In this document: one piece after another, positions 30,442 to 38,421 of the stretch
Position numbering within the stretch: the first letter of the stretch is position 1
How the letters are laid out: every line of letters starts with the position of its first letter
NCBI RefSeq assembly: GCF_003148805.1
Contig: NZ_QGGX01000007.1
Location: forward strand, 220,618-284,617
Origin: Aminobacter sp. AP02
GTDB taxonomy: Bacteria; Pseudomonadota; Alphaproteobacteria; Rhizobiales; Rhizobiaceae
Length of the DNA: 64,000 nucleotides
Direction: 5' to 3'
Made by a program: the position numbers and the translations under genes
Notes under the pieces: generated by a model
What the model was told of the DNA's origin: nothing
Database searches by the model: none
The model's input: the letters and a program-made list of their open reading frames with translations, nothing else

Positions 30442-30792
30442 CTAGCGTGTCGGCCAGATGGGCCGTACCTCGACGGTGCCAAAGCTGGCGCTCGGGCAAC
30501 GTGCCGCCCAGCCGATGGCTGCGTCGAGATCGGGCGCCTCGATGATGTAGAAGCCGCCGAGCTGCTCCTTGGTGGCGGCGAAGGGGCCGTCGAGTACCTC
30601 GGTCTTGTCGTTGCGCACGCGCACCACGGTTGCTGCGGACGCCCCGCGAAGGCGTTCGCCTGACACCATTGCGCCGGCTTTGATCAATGCCTCGTTGTAG
30701 GCCATGTAGGGCGCCGACATCTTCTCCTGTTCATCATGGCTTGCCGTCACGAACGGAGTGTCATCGTGGTGGAGTAGAAGCATGTACTGCAT
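30442..30792 (-). CDS. YCII-related (DGPF domain) protein
   Basis: A 116-residue single-domain protein starting MQYMLLLHHDD and containing the DGPF motif itself in TEVLDGPFAATKEQLGGFYIIEAPDLDAAIGWAARCPSASFGTVEVRPI. YCII-like domains have a ferredoxin-like fold with a conserved His-Asp pair. It is the usual partner of ECF42 sigma factors and is co-transcribed with the sigma gene 2 bp downstream. The biochemical role in the pair is not known. Confidence 0.92.
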   Translation of the reverse strand: MQYMLLLHHDDTPFVTASHDEQEKMSAPYMAYNEALIKAGAMVSGERLRGASAATVVRVRNDKTEVLDGPFAATKEQLGGFYIIEAPDLDAAIGWAARCPSASFGTVEVRPIWPTR

Positions 30793-31017
30793 TGTCGTCT
30801 CCTGTTGGTTCCGAGCCGCATCGTCGCGGCCAAACGGAAGTCGGCTGAGAATGGCCTAATTCGACAGGCCAGCAGGTTTTTTTGGTGGGCGAGCCTAGCA
30901 CAAGGAATTGGCTTGCTGGACCGGCGAAAAATCACCGCTGGCGAGTGCTCACGCGGCTTGAGCAGCGCCTAGCCACCATGTCATATCCGCCGCTGGGGAT
31001 CCGGCTGGGGGACGAGA

Positions 31018-31638
31018 ATGTACAGGCTTTATACGCGCGCCGGCAGCGGCGGCTTTGTCGTTGAGGCGGCGTTCGAACTGGCGGGTGTGCCATACGAGCG
31101 CATCGAGGTCGTCAAGGGTGTCGAGCCCGATCCGGAATTCCGCAAGATCAGCCCGCTGGGCCAGGTGCCGGCGCTGGTTTTGCCGGACGGTCATGCGATG
31201 ACCGAGTCGGCGGCCATGTGCCAGCTGCTCGCCGAGCGCCATCCATATGCGCGCCTCTCACCGGCAGCCGAGGCTCCAGCGCGCGCCCACTTCCTGCGCT
31301 GGCTCACATTCATGTCGTCTGTGATGTATCCGGCAATCCTGCGCTACTACTACGCGCAGCGCTACACGGCGGATCCGCAAGGCGTCGAAGCGGTGAAAGT
31401 CGCAGCCGTCTGCGAGTTCGAAAGAGGCCTTGGCATCCTCGATGCCACGCTCGAGGGTCGCGATTGGCTCGCCGGCGAGCGCATGTCGGTCGCCGACGTC
31501 TACCTGCTGATGCTTGCCCACTGGCACCCCGAGGCCGGCAAGCTCGCTGCGGCCTGGCCGAATATCGAACGTGCCTGCGCGGCGCTGCGAGAGCACACTG
31601 TGCTCAAGCAGCTTAACGCCAGCCATGAGATGTGGTGA
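31018..31638 (+). CDS. Glutathione S-transferase family protein
   Basis: A second GST in the window, 206 residues and only distantly related to the one at 931. The N-terminal half has MYRLYTRAGSGGFVVEAAFELAGVPYE and the glutathione pocket GQVPALVLPDGHAMTESAAMCQLLAE. The C-terminal helical half has LEGRDWLAGERMSVADVYLLML. A GGGGGACGAGA ribosome site precedes it. The substrate is unknown. A repeat element lies 85 bp downstream. Confidence 0.9.
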   Translation: MYRLYTRAGSGGFVVEAAFELAGVPYERIEVVKGVEPDPEFRKISPLGQVPALVLPDGHAMTESAAMCQLLAERHPYARLSPAAEAPARAHFLRWLTFMSSVMYPAILRYYYAQRYTADPQGVEAVKVAAVCEFERGLGILDATLEGRDWLAGERMSVADVYLLMLAHWHPEAGKLAAAWPNIERACAALREHTVLKQLNASHEMW

Positions 31639-31722
31639 GCCCGGAGCCGCACTCCAGGGCTTGGCAAGTCAGCTTTTCAATGATGCGGCCGGGTTTGAGC
31701 TCCCGGCAGGCTGGGCCGCGGC

Positions 31723-31791
31723 TTAGAGCACGATCCCGAAAAGTGGAAACCGGTTTTCAGCCCCATCCCATCGGGATGGAATAGGCTCTAA
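31723..31791. repeat. Rhizobiales intergenic repeat with nested inverted ends
   Basis: It starts TTAGAGC and ends GCTCTAA (7-bp terminal inverted repeat), with an inner pair ATCCCGA/TCGGGAT. The core 'GATCCCGAAAAGTGGAAACC' followed by GGTTTTC is one I recognise as highly repeated in Mesorhizobium and related genomes. Confidence 0.85.
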
Positions 31792-31897
31792 AGCCGGGTA
31801 GAAACGATCGCCCGGCGTTCGCCGCGCAATGTCGTTGAGCGGTGGTCGCTGGTCGGGCGGGCAATGCGGCTTTCGTGACGTCCGGTAACGGTCATGA

Positions 31898-32050
31898 TCA
31901 GTGGAACGTCACGCGTGCCTGGAGCGTGTTGGAGCGGCGCGCGCAGGCCGGTCCCGGACCGCGCATGTAGTGGCGCTCGGGGCGATAGGTCGGAGCGATG
32001 AACTCGCGAAACGCCACAGCGGCGTGAGTGAGGTGGTTCCAGATAGCCAT
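31898..32050 (-). CDS. Possible 50-residue small protein
   Basis: The peptide starts MAIWNHLTHAAVAFREFIAP and continues with a Tyr/Arg-rich segment (TYRPERHYMRGPG), ending QARVTFH. It has a credible ribosome site (AAAGGACAGGGAT). No family is recognised. It lies in a 688-bp stretch (31639-32326) otherwise without genes apart from the repeat at 31723, a 9-bp inverted pair CGCCCGATC...GATCGGGCG (32156-32210) and a weak GTGGC...GCCAC stem at 32225-32240 behind the ArsR gene. It could be a chance frame. Confidence 0.4.
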   Translation of the reverse strand: MAIWNHLTHAAVAFREFIAPTYRPERHYMRGPGPACARRSNTLQARVTFH

Positions 32051-32326
32051 TGTTCTTATCCCTGTCCTTTCGGGGCTCGTCCCGAACGTGGAAGTGATGA
32101 TAGCCGGCGGATGTGAATCTTCGGTGAACGCGATGTTAATCTTCGTGTGAAAATGCGCCCGATCGCGGCTGAATTGCGTTCTTTTCTAGGCATTTAGGCC
32201 TGATCGGGCGGCATTGGTTAAGATGTGGCTTTTAGGCCACGAATGTATCCGCAAATTGCCGTGCCGCTATCCACAGGTTTCAGGCGCGGTTGCATCGAGC
32301 CAGCCCGCCGGCAATGGATTTTGCGG

Positions 32327-33007
32327 TCAGGCCAGGAAGAGTTTTTCGAACGCCTTGCGTCCGGGCGGGGTGAACTCGACGACCCTGCTGCCGGCTGGCC
32401 GGCGCGCCCATTTTTCGGCGATGATCTTGTCGAGGATCGCCGTGCCAAGCGATCCCGCGAGATGGGCGCGGCGAACGCTCCAGTCGAGACAAGCCCGGCA
32501 CATCGGCCGGCGCGAATTGCCGAGCCCGGACGTGTCGATACCGACACCCGCAAAGAAGCTTGGTCCGGCCGGCCCTAGCCGAAGGGTTTCGTCGTCGCGC
32601 ACGATGATTTCTTCGGCGACAAAGCGGTCGAACATCGCCACTGCGTGCTCGCCGGCGAGATGGTCGTAGCAGACGCGGGCCTCGCGCATCGACTTGTCGC
32701 GCGGCCCTGGCCGGGCGCGTTGCGGACCGGAATGGGCGGCCACGCCGCTGATGGCCTCGATCATCGCAGCCACTTCCGTGCCGGCAAGCGCGTAGTAGCG
32801 ATGCCGGCCCTGGCTCGCCACTGTCAAGAGTTTGCCGTCCATCAGCTTGGCGAGATGCGAACTTGCCGTCGGCAGGCTGACGCCGGCTTCCAGTGCGAGT
32901 TCGCTTGCCGTCAGCGCTCCGCCATCCATCAGCGCGGTCAGCATGTTTGCGCGCGCCGGGTCGCCGACCAGGCTGGCGATGCGGGCGATATCGGGACCTT
33001 CCTTCAT
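32327..33007 (-). CDS. ArsR family winged-helix regulator
   Basis: A 226-residue repressor-type protein. The N-terminal ArsR winged helix is IARIASLVGDPARANMLTALMDGGALTASELALEAGVSLPTASSHLAKLMDGKLLTVASQGRHRYYAL. A long C-terminal half follows with several conserved-looking His, Cys and Trp residues (CYDHLAGEHAV, CRACLDWSVRRAHLAGSLG), typical of longer alphaproteobacterial ArsR proteins. The inducer is unknown. The start at 33007 is preceded by a palindrome that looks like an ArsR operator. It is divergent from the DUF1127 gene, which may be a target. Confidence 0.88.
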   Translation of the reverse strand: MKEGPDIARIASLVGDPARANMLTALMDGGALTASELALEAGVSLPTASSHLAKLMDGKLLTVASQGRHRYYALAGTEVAAMIEAISGVAAHSGPQRARPGPRDKSMREARVCYDHLAGEHAVAMFDRFVAEEIIVRDDETLRLGPAGPSFFAGVGIDTSGLGNSRRPMCRACLDWSVRRAHLAGSLGTAILDKIIAEKWARRPAGSRVVEFTPPGRKAFEKLFLA

Positions 33008-33023
33008 GGCGCTACCTCCATGG

Positions 33024-33039
33024 TTCGATGCTAGTCGAA
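33024..33039. promoter_or_regulatory. Probable ArsR-type operator
   Basis: TTCGATGCTAGTCGAA is an imperfect palindrome (TTCGA-N6-TCGAA), 17 bp before the ArsR start and 50 bp before the DUF1127 gene. It resembles the TTCGAT-N4-ATCGAA sites of alphaproteobacterial ArsR regulators. Autoregulation and control of the divergent gene would follow. Confidence 0.55.
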
Positions 33040-33089
33040 GCATACTCGTCAGGCAATGCGTATTCTCCGAGCAGAGAAAGGATCTCGCC

Positions 33090-33293
33090 ATGACGATGAA
33101 AACCGAACTTGCAGCGACGCCGAAACGTCTGGGCCTTGGCGCGATTGGCCGCGTGCTCGGCTTCTTCGCGCGCGGCTACGATCGCTATTTGCAACGGCTC
33201 GACCTTTCCGAACTGACCGACGAACAGCTGGACGACATTGGTCTGGTCCGTCGCGACGTCGAGCGCGAGAGCGCAAAACCCTTCTGGCGCTAG
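33090..33293 (+). CDS. DUF1127 domain-containing small protein
   Basis: A 67-residue basic protein whose C-terminal half, YLQRLDLSELTDEQLDDIGLVRRDVERE, is the DUF1127 (YjiS-like) motif. The ribosome site AGAAAGGA is 8 bp before the ATG. In alphaproteobacteria short DUF1127 proteins have been linked to RNA turnover and to phosphate or carbon metabolism. Here it sits divergent from an ArsR regulator and 67 bp before a NIPSNAP gene. Confidence 0.88.
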   Translation: MTMKTELAATPKRLGLGAIGRVLGFFARGYDRYLQRLDLSELTDEQLDDIGLVRRDVERESAKPFWR

Positions 33294-33360
33294 CCTCCCA
33301 TACGATTTCGGCCGGACGCTTCGATGCGGGACGAACTATTGCCAACCGACGGAGACCAAA

Positions 33361-33693
33361 ATGACCATCACCTGTTTCATCCGCTACGAGATCGACCCTT
33401 TCGGCAAGGCGGCATTCGAGCAATATGCCCGTAACTGGGGACAGGCGATCCCGCGCTGCGGTGCTGACCTGATCGGCTATTTCGCCCCGCACGAGGGCTC
33501 GGCCACGACCGCCTACGGCGTCTACGGCATTGAAAATCTGGCTGCCTACGAGGCCTATCGCGCACGGCTTGCGGCCGACCCGCTCGGACGTGAGAATTAT
33601 GAGTTCGCCAGGCGCGAAAAATTCATCCTGAAGGAGGACCGCATCTTCCTCAAGCTGGCGTCGGGCCCGCATGCCCAGCGCATCATTCCATGA
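33361..33693 (+). CDS. NIPSNAP family protein
   Basis: A 110-residue protein of the NIPSNAP family (dimeric alpha-beta barrel fold). The visible pattern is ITCFIRYEIDPFGKAAFEQYARNWGQAIPRCGADLIGYFAPHEGSATTAYGVYGIENLAAYEAYRARLAADP. The function in bacteria is not established. GGAGACCAAA precedes the ATG. It may share a transcript with the DUF1127 gene. A strong hairpin follows. Confidence 0.88.
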   Translation: MTITCFIRYEIDPFGKAAFEQYARNWGQAIPRCGADLIGYFAPHEGSATTAYGVYGIENLAAYEAYRARLAADPLGRENYEFARREKFILKEDRIFLKLASGPHAQRIIP

Positions 33694-33748
33694 TCGCAGT
33701 CATCCCGCCGAAGCGCGCTGCGGGTGCACGGTAGGATCTCTTGGCAAT

Positions 33749-33773
33749 TGCTCCGCCGGACGGTCCGGCGGAG
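33749..33773. terminator. Hairpin between convergent NIPSNAP and mbfA genes
   Basis: GCTCCGCCGGA-cgg-TCCGGCGGAGC is a perfect 11-bp stem with a 3-nt loop located between convergent genes. It is a likely bidirectional terminator despite lacking a long T-run. Confidence 0.65.
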
Positions 33774-33788
33774 CAGAGCACGTATTTC

Positions 33789-34772
33789 TCAGGCGTTGCC
33801 GATCAGTACGCCTGCCGCAAACACCAGTGCGCCGCCAAGCACCACCTGGAAGGCGGCGCGCAGGAACGGCGTCTGCATGTAGCGGTTCTGGATATAGGCG
33901 ATGATCCAGAGCTCGAAGAACACGACGACCGCGGCAACTGTGGTCGCGGTCCAGAAATGCGGGATCAGGTAGGGCAGGGCATGGCCAAGCCCGCCCAGCG
34001 TCGTCATGAGGCCCGTGGTGATGCCGCGCTTGACCGGTGAGCCGCGCCCCGACAACTTGCCGTCGTCCGAAGCGACCTCGGTGAAACCCATCGAGATTCC
34101 GGCGCCGATCGAGGCGGCAAGGCCGACGAGAAAGGTCTGCCAGGTGTCGTGCGTGGCGAAAGCCGCCGCGAAGATCGGCGCCAGCGTCGACACCGACCCG
34201 TCCATCAGCCCGGCCAGCCCCGGTTGCACATAGGTCAGGATGAACTGGCGCCGCTCGGCCGCCGTCTCCTTTTCGCTGACATGCTCGGGCACGTGTTCCT
34301 GTTCAAGCTTCTGGGCGAGCGACTCATGGCTCTGTTCGGCAACGGCCAGGTCGTCCAGCAGCTTCCGGGTCGATGCATCGGACGTGCGCTTGGCCGCCTC
34401 GACATAGAAGCGGTAAGCCTGCCGCTCCATCTGCTCGGCCTGCTCACGCACCTTGTCGATGCCGAGCGGCCGCACCAGCCAGTCCGGCTTGCGCTCGTAA
34501 TAGCCGCGCACATGCTCGCGCCTGATCAGCGGGATGCGTTCTCCGAAGCGCTTTCGATGCTGCTCGATGAGCTGGTCGCGATGACCGTCCTCCTCCTCGG
34601 CCATGCCGTCGAACACCTTGGCCGACTGCGGAAACTCGTCGCGCAGCCCGTCCGCATAGGCTCGGTAGATACGGCCGTCGTCCTCCTCCGACGAGATGGC
34701 GAGCGCCAGGATCTCTTGTTCGGAAAGGGAATCGAAGGCGCGGCGGCCAAAGCCGAAGACACGGGATAACAT
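33789..34772 (-). CDS. mbfA: Membrane-bound ferritin MbfA (ferritin-like plus VIT1 iron exporter)
   Basis: A 327-residue fusion. The N-terminal ferritin/rubrerythrin-like four-helix domain (about 1-165) carries iron-ligand motifs such as SSEEDDGRIY, AEEEDGHRDQLIEQH and AVAEQSHESLAQ. The C-terminal VIT1/CCC1 domain has about five membrane helices (QPGLAGLMDGSVSTLAPIFAAAFA, GLAASIGAGISMGFTEVASDDG). Rhizobial MbfA exports iron and protects against iron and peroxide stress. The gene is preceded by an Irr-type ICE box, as expected for a gene repressed when iron is scarce. Confidence 0.94.
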   Translation of the reverse strand: MLSRVFGFGRRAFDSLSEQEILALAISSEEDDGRIYRAYADGLRDEFPQSAKVFDGMAEEEDGHRDQLIEQHRKRFGERIPLIRREHVRGYYERKPDWLVRPLGIDKVREQAEQMERQAYRFYVEAAKRTSDASTRKLLDDLAVAEQSHESLAQKLEQEHVPEHVSEKETAAERRQFILTYVQPGLAGLMDGSVSTLAPIFAAAFATHDTWQTFLVGLAASIGAGISMGFTEVASDDGKLSGRGSPVKRGITTGLMTTLGGLGHALPYLIPHFWTATTVAAVVVFFELWIIAYIQNRYMQTPFLRAAFQVVLGGALVFAAGVLIGNA

Positions 34773-34786
34773 GAGAAAATTCCCTC

Positions 34787-34807
34787 AGTTTAGAATGATT
34801 CTAAACT
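34787..34807 (-). promoter_or_regulatory. Iron control element (ICE / Irr box) of mbfA
   Basis: AGTTTAGAA-TGA-TTCTAAACT is a perfect 9-bp inverted repeat with a 3-bp spacer, 15-35 bp before the mbfA start. It matches the Rhizobiales Irr box TTTAGAA-N3-TTCTAAA. Irr binding here would repress mbfA under low iron. Confidence 0.88.
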
Positions 34808-34949
34808 AGGTTGTCAGCGCTTGCAGGTCAATGCGCGTGCCGGCTTGTGACTTTTTTGCCGCATCGTTTTGTGTCCGCGACACAGCTTCTTGTTATAGCG
34901 AAATGTTTGGCTATATAGCCTAATCTCAAGCGATAGAGAGGATGTCCCG

Positions 34950-35270
34950 ATGGCGGCCAAGCCAGCACACCACTTCGACCCCAAGCCCGTGCTCGAGCTG
35001 ATTGCCAGCATCGAGGCCGACTTGCTGCGCCTCAAGGGCATGCTCGAGCCTGCACCCGAGAAGTTCGATCCGGCAAACCCGCACAACAAGACTTGCGATG
35101 GCAAGCTCACCCCCGACGGCGTGGAGTGCTGCTACCGCATGTTCGACGAGGGCAATTCGCGCTACTCGGTGGCGCGCGCCATGAAGATCTCGTTCGCCGC
35201 CGCCACCCACCGCTTCAATGCCTGGCGCAAGGCCGGCGGCGAAAAGCGGGTTCGGTCGCTGCTGGGGTGA
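34950..35270 (+). CDS. Hypothetical protein with a possible helix-turn-helix
   Basis: A 106-residue protein I do not recognise as a named family. The N-terminal half is helical (VLELIASIEADLLRLKGMLEP). The C-terminal half, LTPDGVECCYRMFDEGNSRYSVARAMKISFAAATHRFNAWRKAGG, reads like a resolvase/Hin-type helix-turn-helix (a 'G.S...VA..M.IS...A..R...W' pattern). The start has a GAGAGGATG ribosome site. Upstream is GGCTATATAGCC, a 12-bp perfect palindrome at 34909-34920 that could be its operator. It is divergent from mbfA. Confidence 0.72.
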   Translation: MAAKPAHHFDPKPVLELIASIEADLLRLKGMLEPAPEKFDPANPHNKTCDGKLTPDGVECCYRMFDEGNSRYSVARAMKISFAAATHRFNAWRKAGGEKRVRSLLG

Positions 35271-35292
35271 GAAACGTCCGGCCGCGGGCCGG

Positions 35293-35356
35293 CGAAAAGC
35301 CAACGATTTGGCTTTTCGAGTTTCGAACGCCCGGAGCCATAGCGGAGGGCCGGGGC
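35293..35356. repeat. Hairpin element, copy 1 (stem plus conserved tail)
   Basis: CGAAAAGCCAA-CGAT-TTGGCTTTTCG is an 11-bp stem with a 4-nt loop (35293-35318), followed by CGCCCGGAGCcATAGCGGAGGGC-like sequence. A second copy is at 61482-61541, with compensating stem changes. It follows a gene's stop codon by about 20 bp and may act as a terminator. Confidence 0.75.
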
Positions 35357-35400
35357 GAACGAATGGCGCTACTTGCTTTCTCCCGTTTTGGATGCGCCCG

Positions 35401-36216
35401 CTAAGGATCGCCATGCCCCGACAGCACCTGTGCCGCGCCGGCGACGGCATTGCGGAAGGCGTCGTCGAAGCCGACTCCTGAAATGCCCCAGTTGTGGTTC
35501 TCGCCATCGGCTTCGGTCCGCCAGTTGGCGACCCAGCCGAGGTCTTCCTCGCTCCACATGAGCGTGCCGACGAGCGCGACGTCGCCCCCGGCGATCCTCG
35601 CCAGCGTGTCGAGCCGCGCGGGATCGGCGCTGCCCAGTGTCTTGGCCACCAACCCGGCCTGCGACAATTGCCGTTGGCTGGGCACCACCAGCGGCAGCGC
35701 CAGCCTGTCGGCCGCGCTCAGCAGCGCCGTTCGCATGTCCTGGTCGCGTTGACCGTTGCTGTCGCTGGCGAGCATGCTTTCGACACTCTTGGTGTCGCGA
35801 ATGGCAACGACGGCGACGAGCCGGGGACGTGTGAGCCACGGCTCGCGGCCGAGCGTATGCAAGAAGGCGTCGAGTTTCGGCGGATCGAAGACGCAGGTCA
35901 GATCATGCGGCCGGTCGTAGCTGCCTTGCTCGTCATGGAGCGGGATGCCGCCCATGCGGTCGCGAAACGTATGGCTGGCGACGAGCTCGCCGGCATGTTT
36001 GGCCTGTTGCGCCAGTGCCTGCTCGTTGAGCAGCCGGCTGTCGCCCGTCACCTTCACCACCACGTCGCGCAGGCACTGGGCGAAACCGATGTCGCGGCGC
36101 TCAGGCGCGGTACCACTGGTGATGACCCGGGTTGTGTAGAGGTCGGACGCTGGCATTGGGCCAAGCAAAGCCATGACCCAAAGCGCCACCCCAAGCCCAA
36201 TTCCGCCGCGAAGCAT
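35401..36216 (-). CDS. DUF2066 domain-containing exported protein
   Basis: A 271-residue protein with an N-terminal hydrophobic segment (GIGLGVALWVMALLGPMPAS) that could be a signal peptide or anchor. DUF2066-like regions are visible: RDIGFAQCLRDVVVKVTGDSRLL near the N-terminus and a conserved LVAVVAIRDTKS...DMRTALLSAADRLALPLVVP and GDVALVGTLMWSEEDLGWVANW in the middle. The role is unknown; it acts in the envelope if the signal works. It follows the ABC exporter genes on the same strand with a 57-bp gap, so it may be co-transcribed. Confidence 0.82.
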   Translation of the reverse strand: MLRGGIGLGVALWVMALLGPMPASDLYTTRVITSGTAPERRDIGFAQCLRDVVVKVTGDSRLLNEQALAQQAKHAGELVASHTFRDRMGGIPLHDEQGSYDRPHDLTCVFDPPKLDAFLHTLGREPWLTRPRLVAVVAIRDTKSVESMLASDSNGQRDQDMRTALLSAADRLALPLVVPSQRQLSQAGLVAKTLGSADPARLDTLARIAGGDVALVGTLMWSEEDLGWVANWRTEADGENHNWGISGVGFDDAFRNAVAGAAQVLSGHGDP

Positions 36217-36273
36217 GCCCGCACTCTCCGTTCGGAGGCTGCAAGCTATCAGAGCAGGCGCCCGTAAAGAAGA

Positions 36274-37425
36274 TCAGTCGAGCGTGCGCCGGAACCTGAG
36301 CAGGGCCAGGGCGGCAAAAAACATGACGAACAGGCCGAGAATACCGACTTCGGTGGCGATTGCCGGGAATTCCGCGCCCTTAAGCATGACGGCGCGGATG
36401 ATGCGCAGGAAATGCGTCAAAGGCAGGATCTCGCCAAGCGCCTGCGCCCAGCCGGGCATGCCGCGATAGGGAAACATGAAGCCCGACAGCATGATCGAGG
36501 GAAGGAAGAAGAAGAAGGTCAGCTGCATCGCCTGCATCTGTGTGCGGGCCATGGTCGAGATGGTGTAGCCCAGCAGCACCAGCGCCATGACGAAGACCAG
36601 GATCGCCGACAAGAGCAGCGACAGCGATCCGACGAAGGGGATGGCAAACAAAAGCTTCGAAGCGATCAGCACGACCGCCACCTGCACCGCGCCGACGACG
36701 AGATAGGGCAGGACCTTGCCGAGCATGATCTCGAAAGGGCTCGCCGGCATGGCAAGCAGGTTTTCCATGGTGCCGCGCTCGGTTTCGCGGGTCAGCGCCA
36801 TCGAGGTCATCATCACCATGGTCATCTGCAAGATGACGCCGAGTAGGCCCGGCACGATGTTGTATTGCGAGATGCCCTCGGGGTTGTAGCGGCGATGCAC
36901 GACCACTTCGAGCTGGCCTTTCGCCGCCTCGGCCGCTGCTGCCTGCATGCCCTGCGCCCGTAGCAGCGCCTGGCCGGCTACCGTGCCGAGCGTCGACACC
37001 GCGCCGCTCGAGGCCGAGGGGTCAGTGGCGTCGGCCTCGATCAGGATCTGGGGCGAGTTGCCGCTTGCCACCCGGCGCCCGAAGTCGGCGGGGATGGTGA
37101 CGACAAAGGCGACAGTGCCGCTGGCCATCAGCTCCTCCGCCTCCGCGGCGGTCGTGGCGACATGTTCGAAGCGGTAGTAGTCGGTGTTTTGCAGGGCGGC
37201 CACGATCGCGCGGGTGTACTCGTCGTTGTTCATGGCAAGCAGAGCCGCGGGCAGGCTCTTGGGGTCGCTGTTGATGGCAAAGCCAAACAGCACCAGCTGC
37301 ATCAACGGCACGCCCAGCATCATGGCGAAGGTGATGCGGTCGCGCCGCATCTGGATGAACTCCTTGGCCAGCAATGCGCCGAGCCGGGCGAAGGAGAAGA
37401 AGCTGTTGCTGATGCTGCTCGTCAT
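36274..37425 (-). CDS. ABC-2 type exporter permease (YbhS/YbhR-like)
   Basis: A 383-residue inner-membrane permease. One helix near the N-terminus (FAMMLGVPLMQLVLFGFAI) is followed by a large extracytoplasmic domain (about 50-170) and five more helices, including the ABC2 motif ETERGTMENLLAMPASPFEIMLGKVLPYL. E. coli uses two such permeases (YbhS, YbhR) with YbhF; here only one is present, so it would be a homodimer. The start overlaps the ATPase stop (ATGA). Confidence 0.93.
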   Translation of the reverse strand: MTSSISNSFFSFARLGALLAKEFIQMRRDRITFAMMLGVPLMQLVLFGFAINSDPKSLPAALLAMNNDEYTRAIVAALQNTDYYRFEHVATTAAEAEELMASGTVAFVVTIPADFGRRVASGNSPQILIEADATDPSASSGAVSTLGTVAGQALLRAQGMQAAAAEAAKGQLEVVVHRRYNPEGISQYNIVPGLLGVILQMTMVMMTSMALTRETERGTMENLLAMPASPFEIMLGKVLPYLVVGAVQVAVVLIASKLLFAIPFVGSLSLLLSAILVFVMALVLLGYTISTMARTQMQAMQLTFFFFLPSIMLSGFMFPYRGMPGWAQALGEILPLTHFLRIIRAVMLKGAEFPAIATEVGILGLFVMFFAALALLRFRRTLD

Positions 37426-38339
37426 GACATGTTGTCCTTGGAGCCGGCCATGAACTGGATGAACACGTCCTCCAGGCTGGTCTCGCCCGGCTCGACGGTG
37501 ATGCCGCCTTGGCCGCTGATGTCGGCAAGGGCCGCTTCGAGCTTCTGGCGGTCGGAGCCGACGACATGCAGTGTGGCGCCGAATGGCGCGACCTGGTCGA
37601 TGCCGGGCCGGCCTTCGAGTGCCGTCGCCACCTGGTCGAGCCGGGGGCCCGACACCACGAACGTCGTCAGGCCGGCGTTGCGCACCACCTCCTCGACGGT
37701 GCCCGATGCCAGCATCTTGCCATAGGAGATGTAGCTGATGCGATGGCAGCGCTCTGCCTCGTCCATGTAGTGGGTCGACACCAGCACGGTCAGCCCGCCA
37801 CGGGCGAGGCGATGGATCTCATCCCAGAACTCGCGCCGCGCCTTGGGATCGACGCCGGCCGTCGGCTCGTCGAGCAGCAGGAGCTTGGGCTTGTGCATGA
37901 TGCAGGCGGCGAGTGCCAGGCGCTGCTTCCAGCCGCCCGACAGCGTCCCGGCGAGCTGGTCGCGCCGGCTGGTCAGGCCAAGTTCGTCCAGCGTTCTCGC
38001 CACCTGCTCCTCGACCGGCCTCAGCTTGTAGAGCCGGGCTACGAATTCGAGATTTTCTCCGATCGTCAGGTCCTCGTAGAACGAGAACTTCTGCGTCATG
38101 TAGCCGACTTCGCGCTTGATCTTCAGGCTGTCTTTCCGCAGGTCGTATCCCAGCACCTTGCCTTCGCCCTCGTCAGGCGTGAGCAGCCCGCACATGATGC
38201 GGATCGTCGTGGTCTTGCCCGAGCCGTTGGGTCCGAGGAAGCCGACGATCTCGCCCTCGGCCACCGTCATGGTGACGTGGTCGACGACGGTCTTGTTGCC
38301 GAAGCGCTTGACCAGGTTCTTGACTTCGATGGCGTTCAT
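37422..38339 (-). CDS. ABC transporter ATP-binding protein (YbhF-like)
   Basis: A 305-residue ATPase driving the permease encoded next to it. Walker A is GPNGSGKTTTIRIMCGL, signature LSGGWKQRLALAACIMHKPK, Walker B LLLLDEPTAGVDPKARREF, and the H-loop STHYMDEAERC. The C-terminal 80 residues form a DrrA-like regulatory tail. It is half the size of E. coli YbhF, which has two nucleotide-binding domains. GGAGG precedes the chosen ATG at 38339. Confidence 0.94.
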   Translation of the reverse strand: MNAIEVKNLVKRFGNKTVVDHVTMTVAEGEIVGFLGPNGSGKTTTIRIMCGLLTPDEGEGKVLGYDLRKDSLKIKREVGYMTQKFSFYEDLTIGENLEFVARLYKLRPVEEQVARTLDELGLTSRRDQLAGTLSGGWKQRLALAACIMHKPKLLLLDEPTAGVDPKARREFWDEIHRLARGGLTVLVSTHYMDEAERCHRISYISYGKMLASGTVEEVVRNAGLTTFVVSGPRLDQVATALEGRPGIDQVAPFGATLHVVGSDRQKLEAALADISGQGGITVEPGETSLEDVFIQFMAGSKDNMS

Positions 38340-38421
38340 TGCTGCCTCCGGCAAGGGACCAGTCAGGCAGTAGGGCAAGATGTTCAGCCGCTTTTCCTAC
38401 TGCCCTAACTGCCTCAATGCC

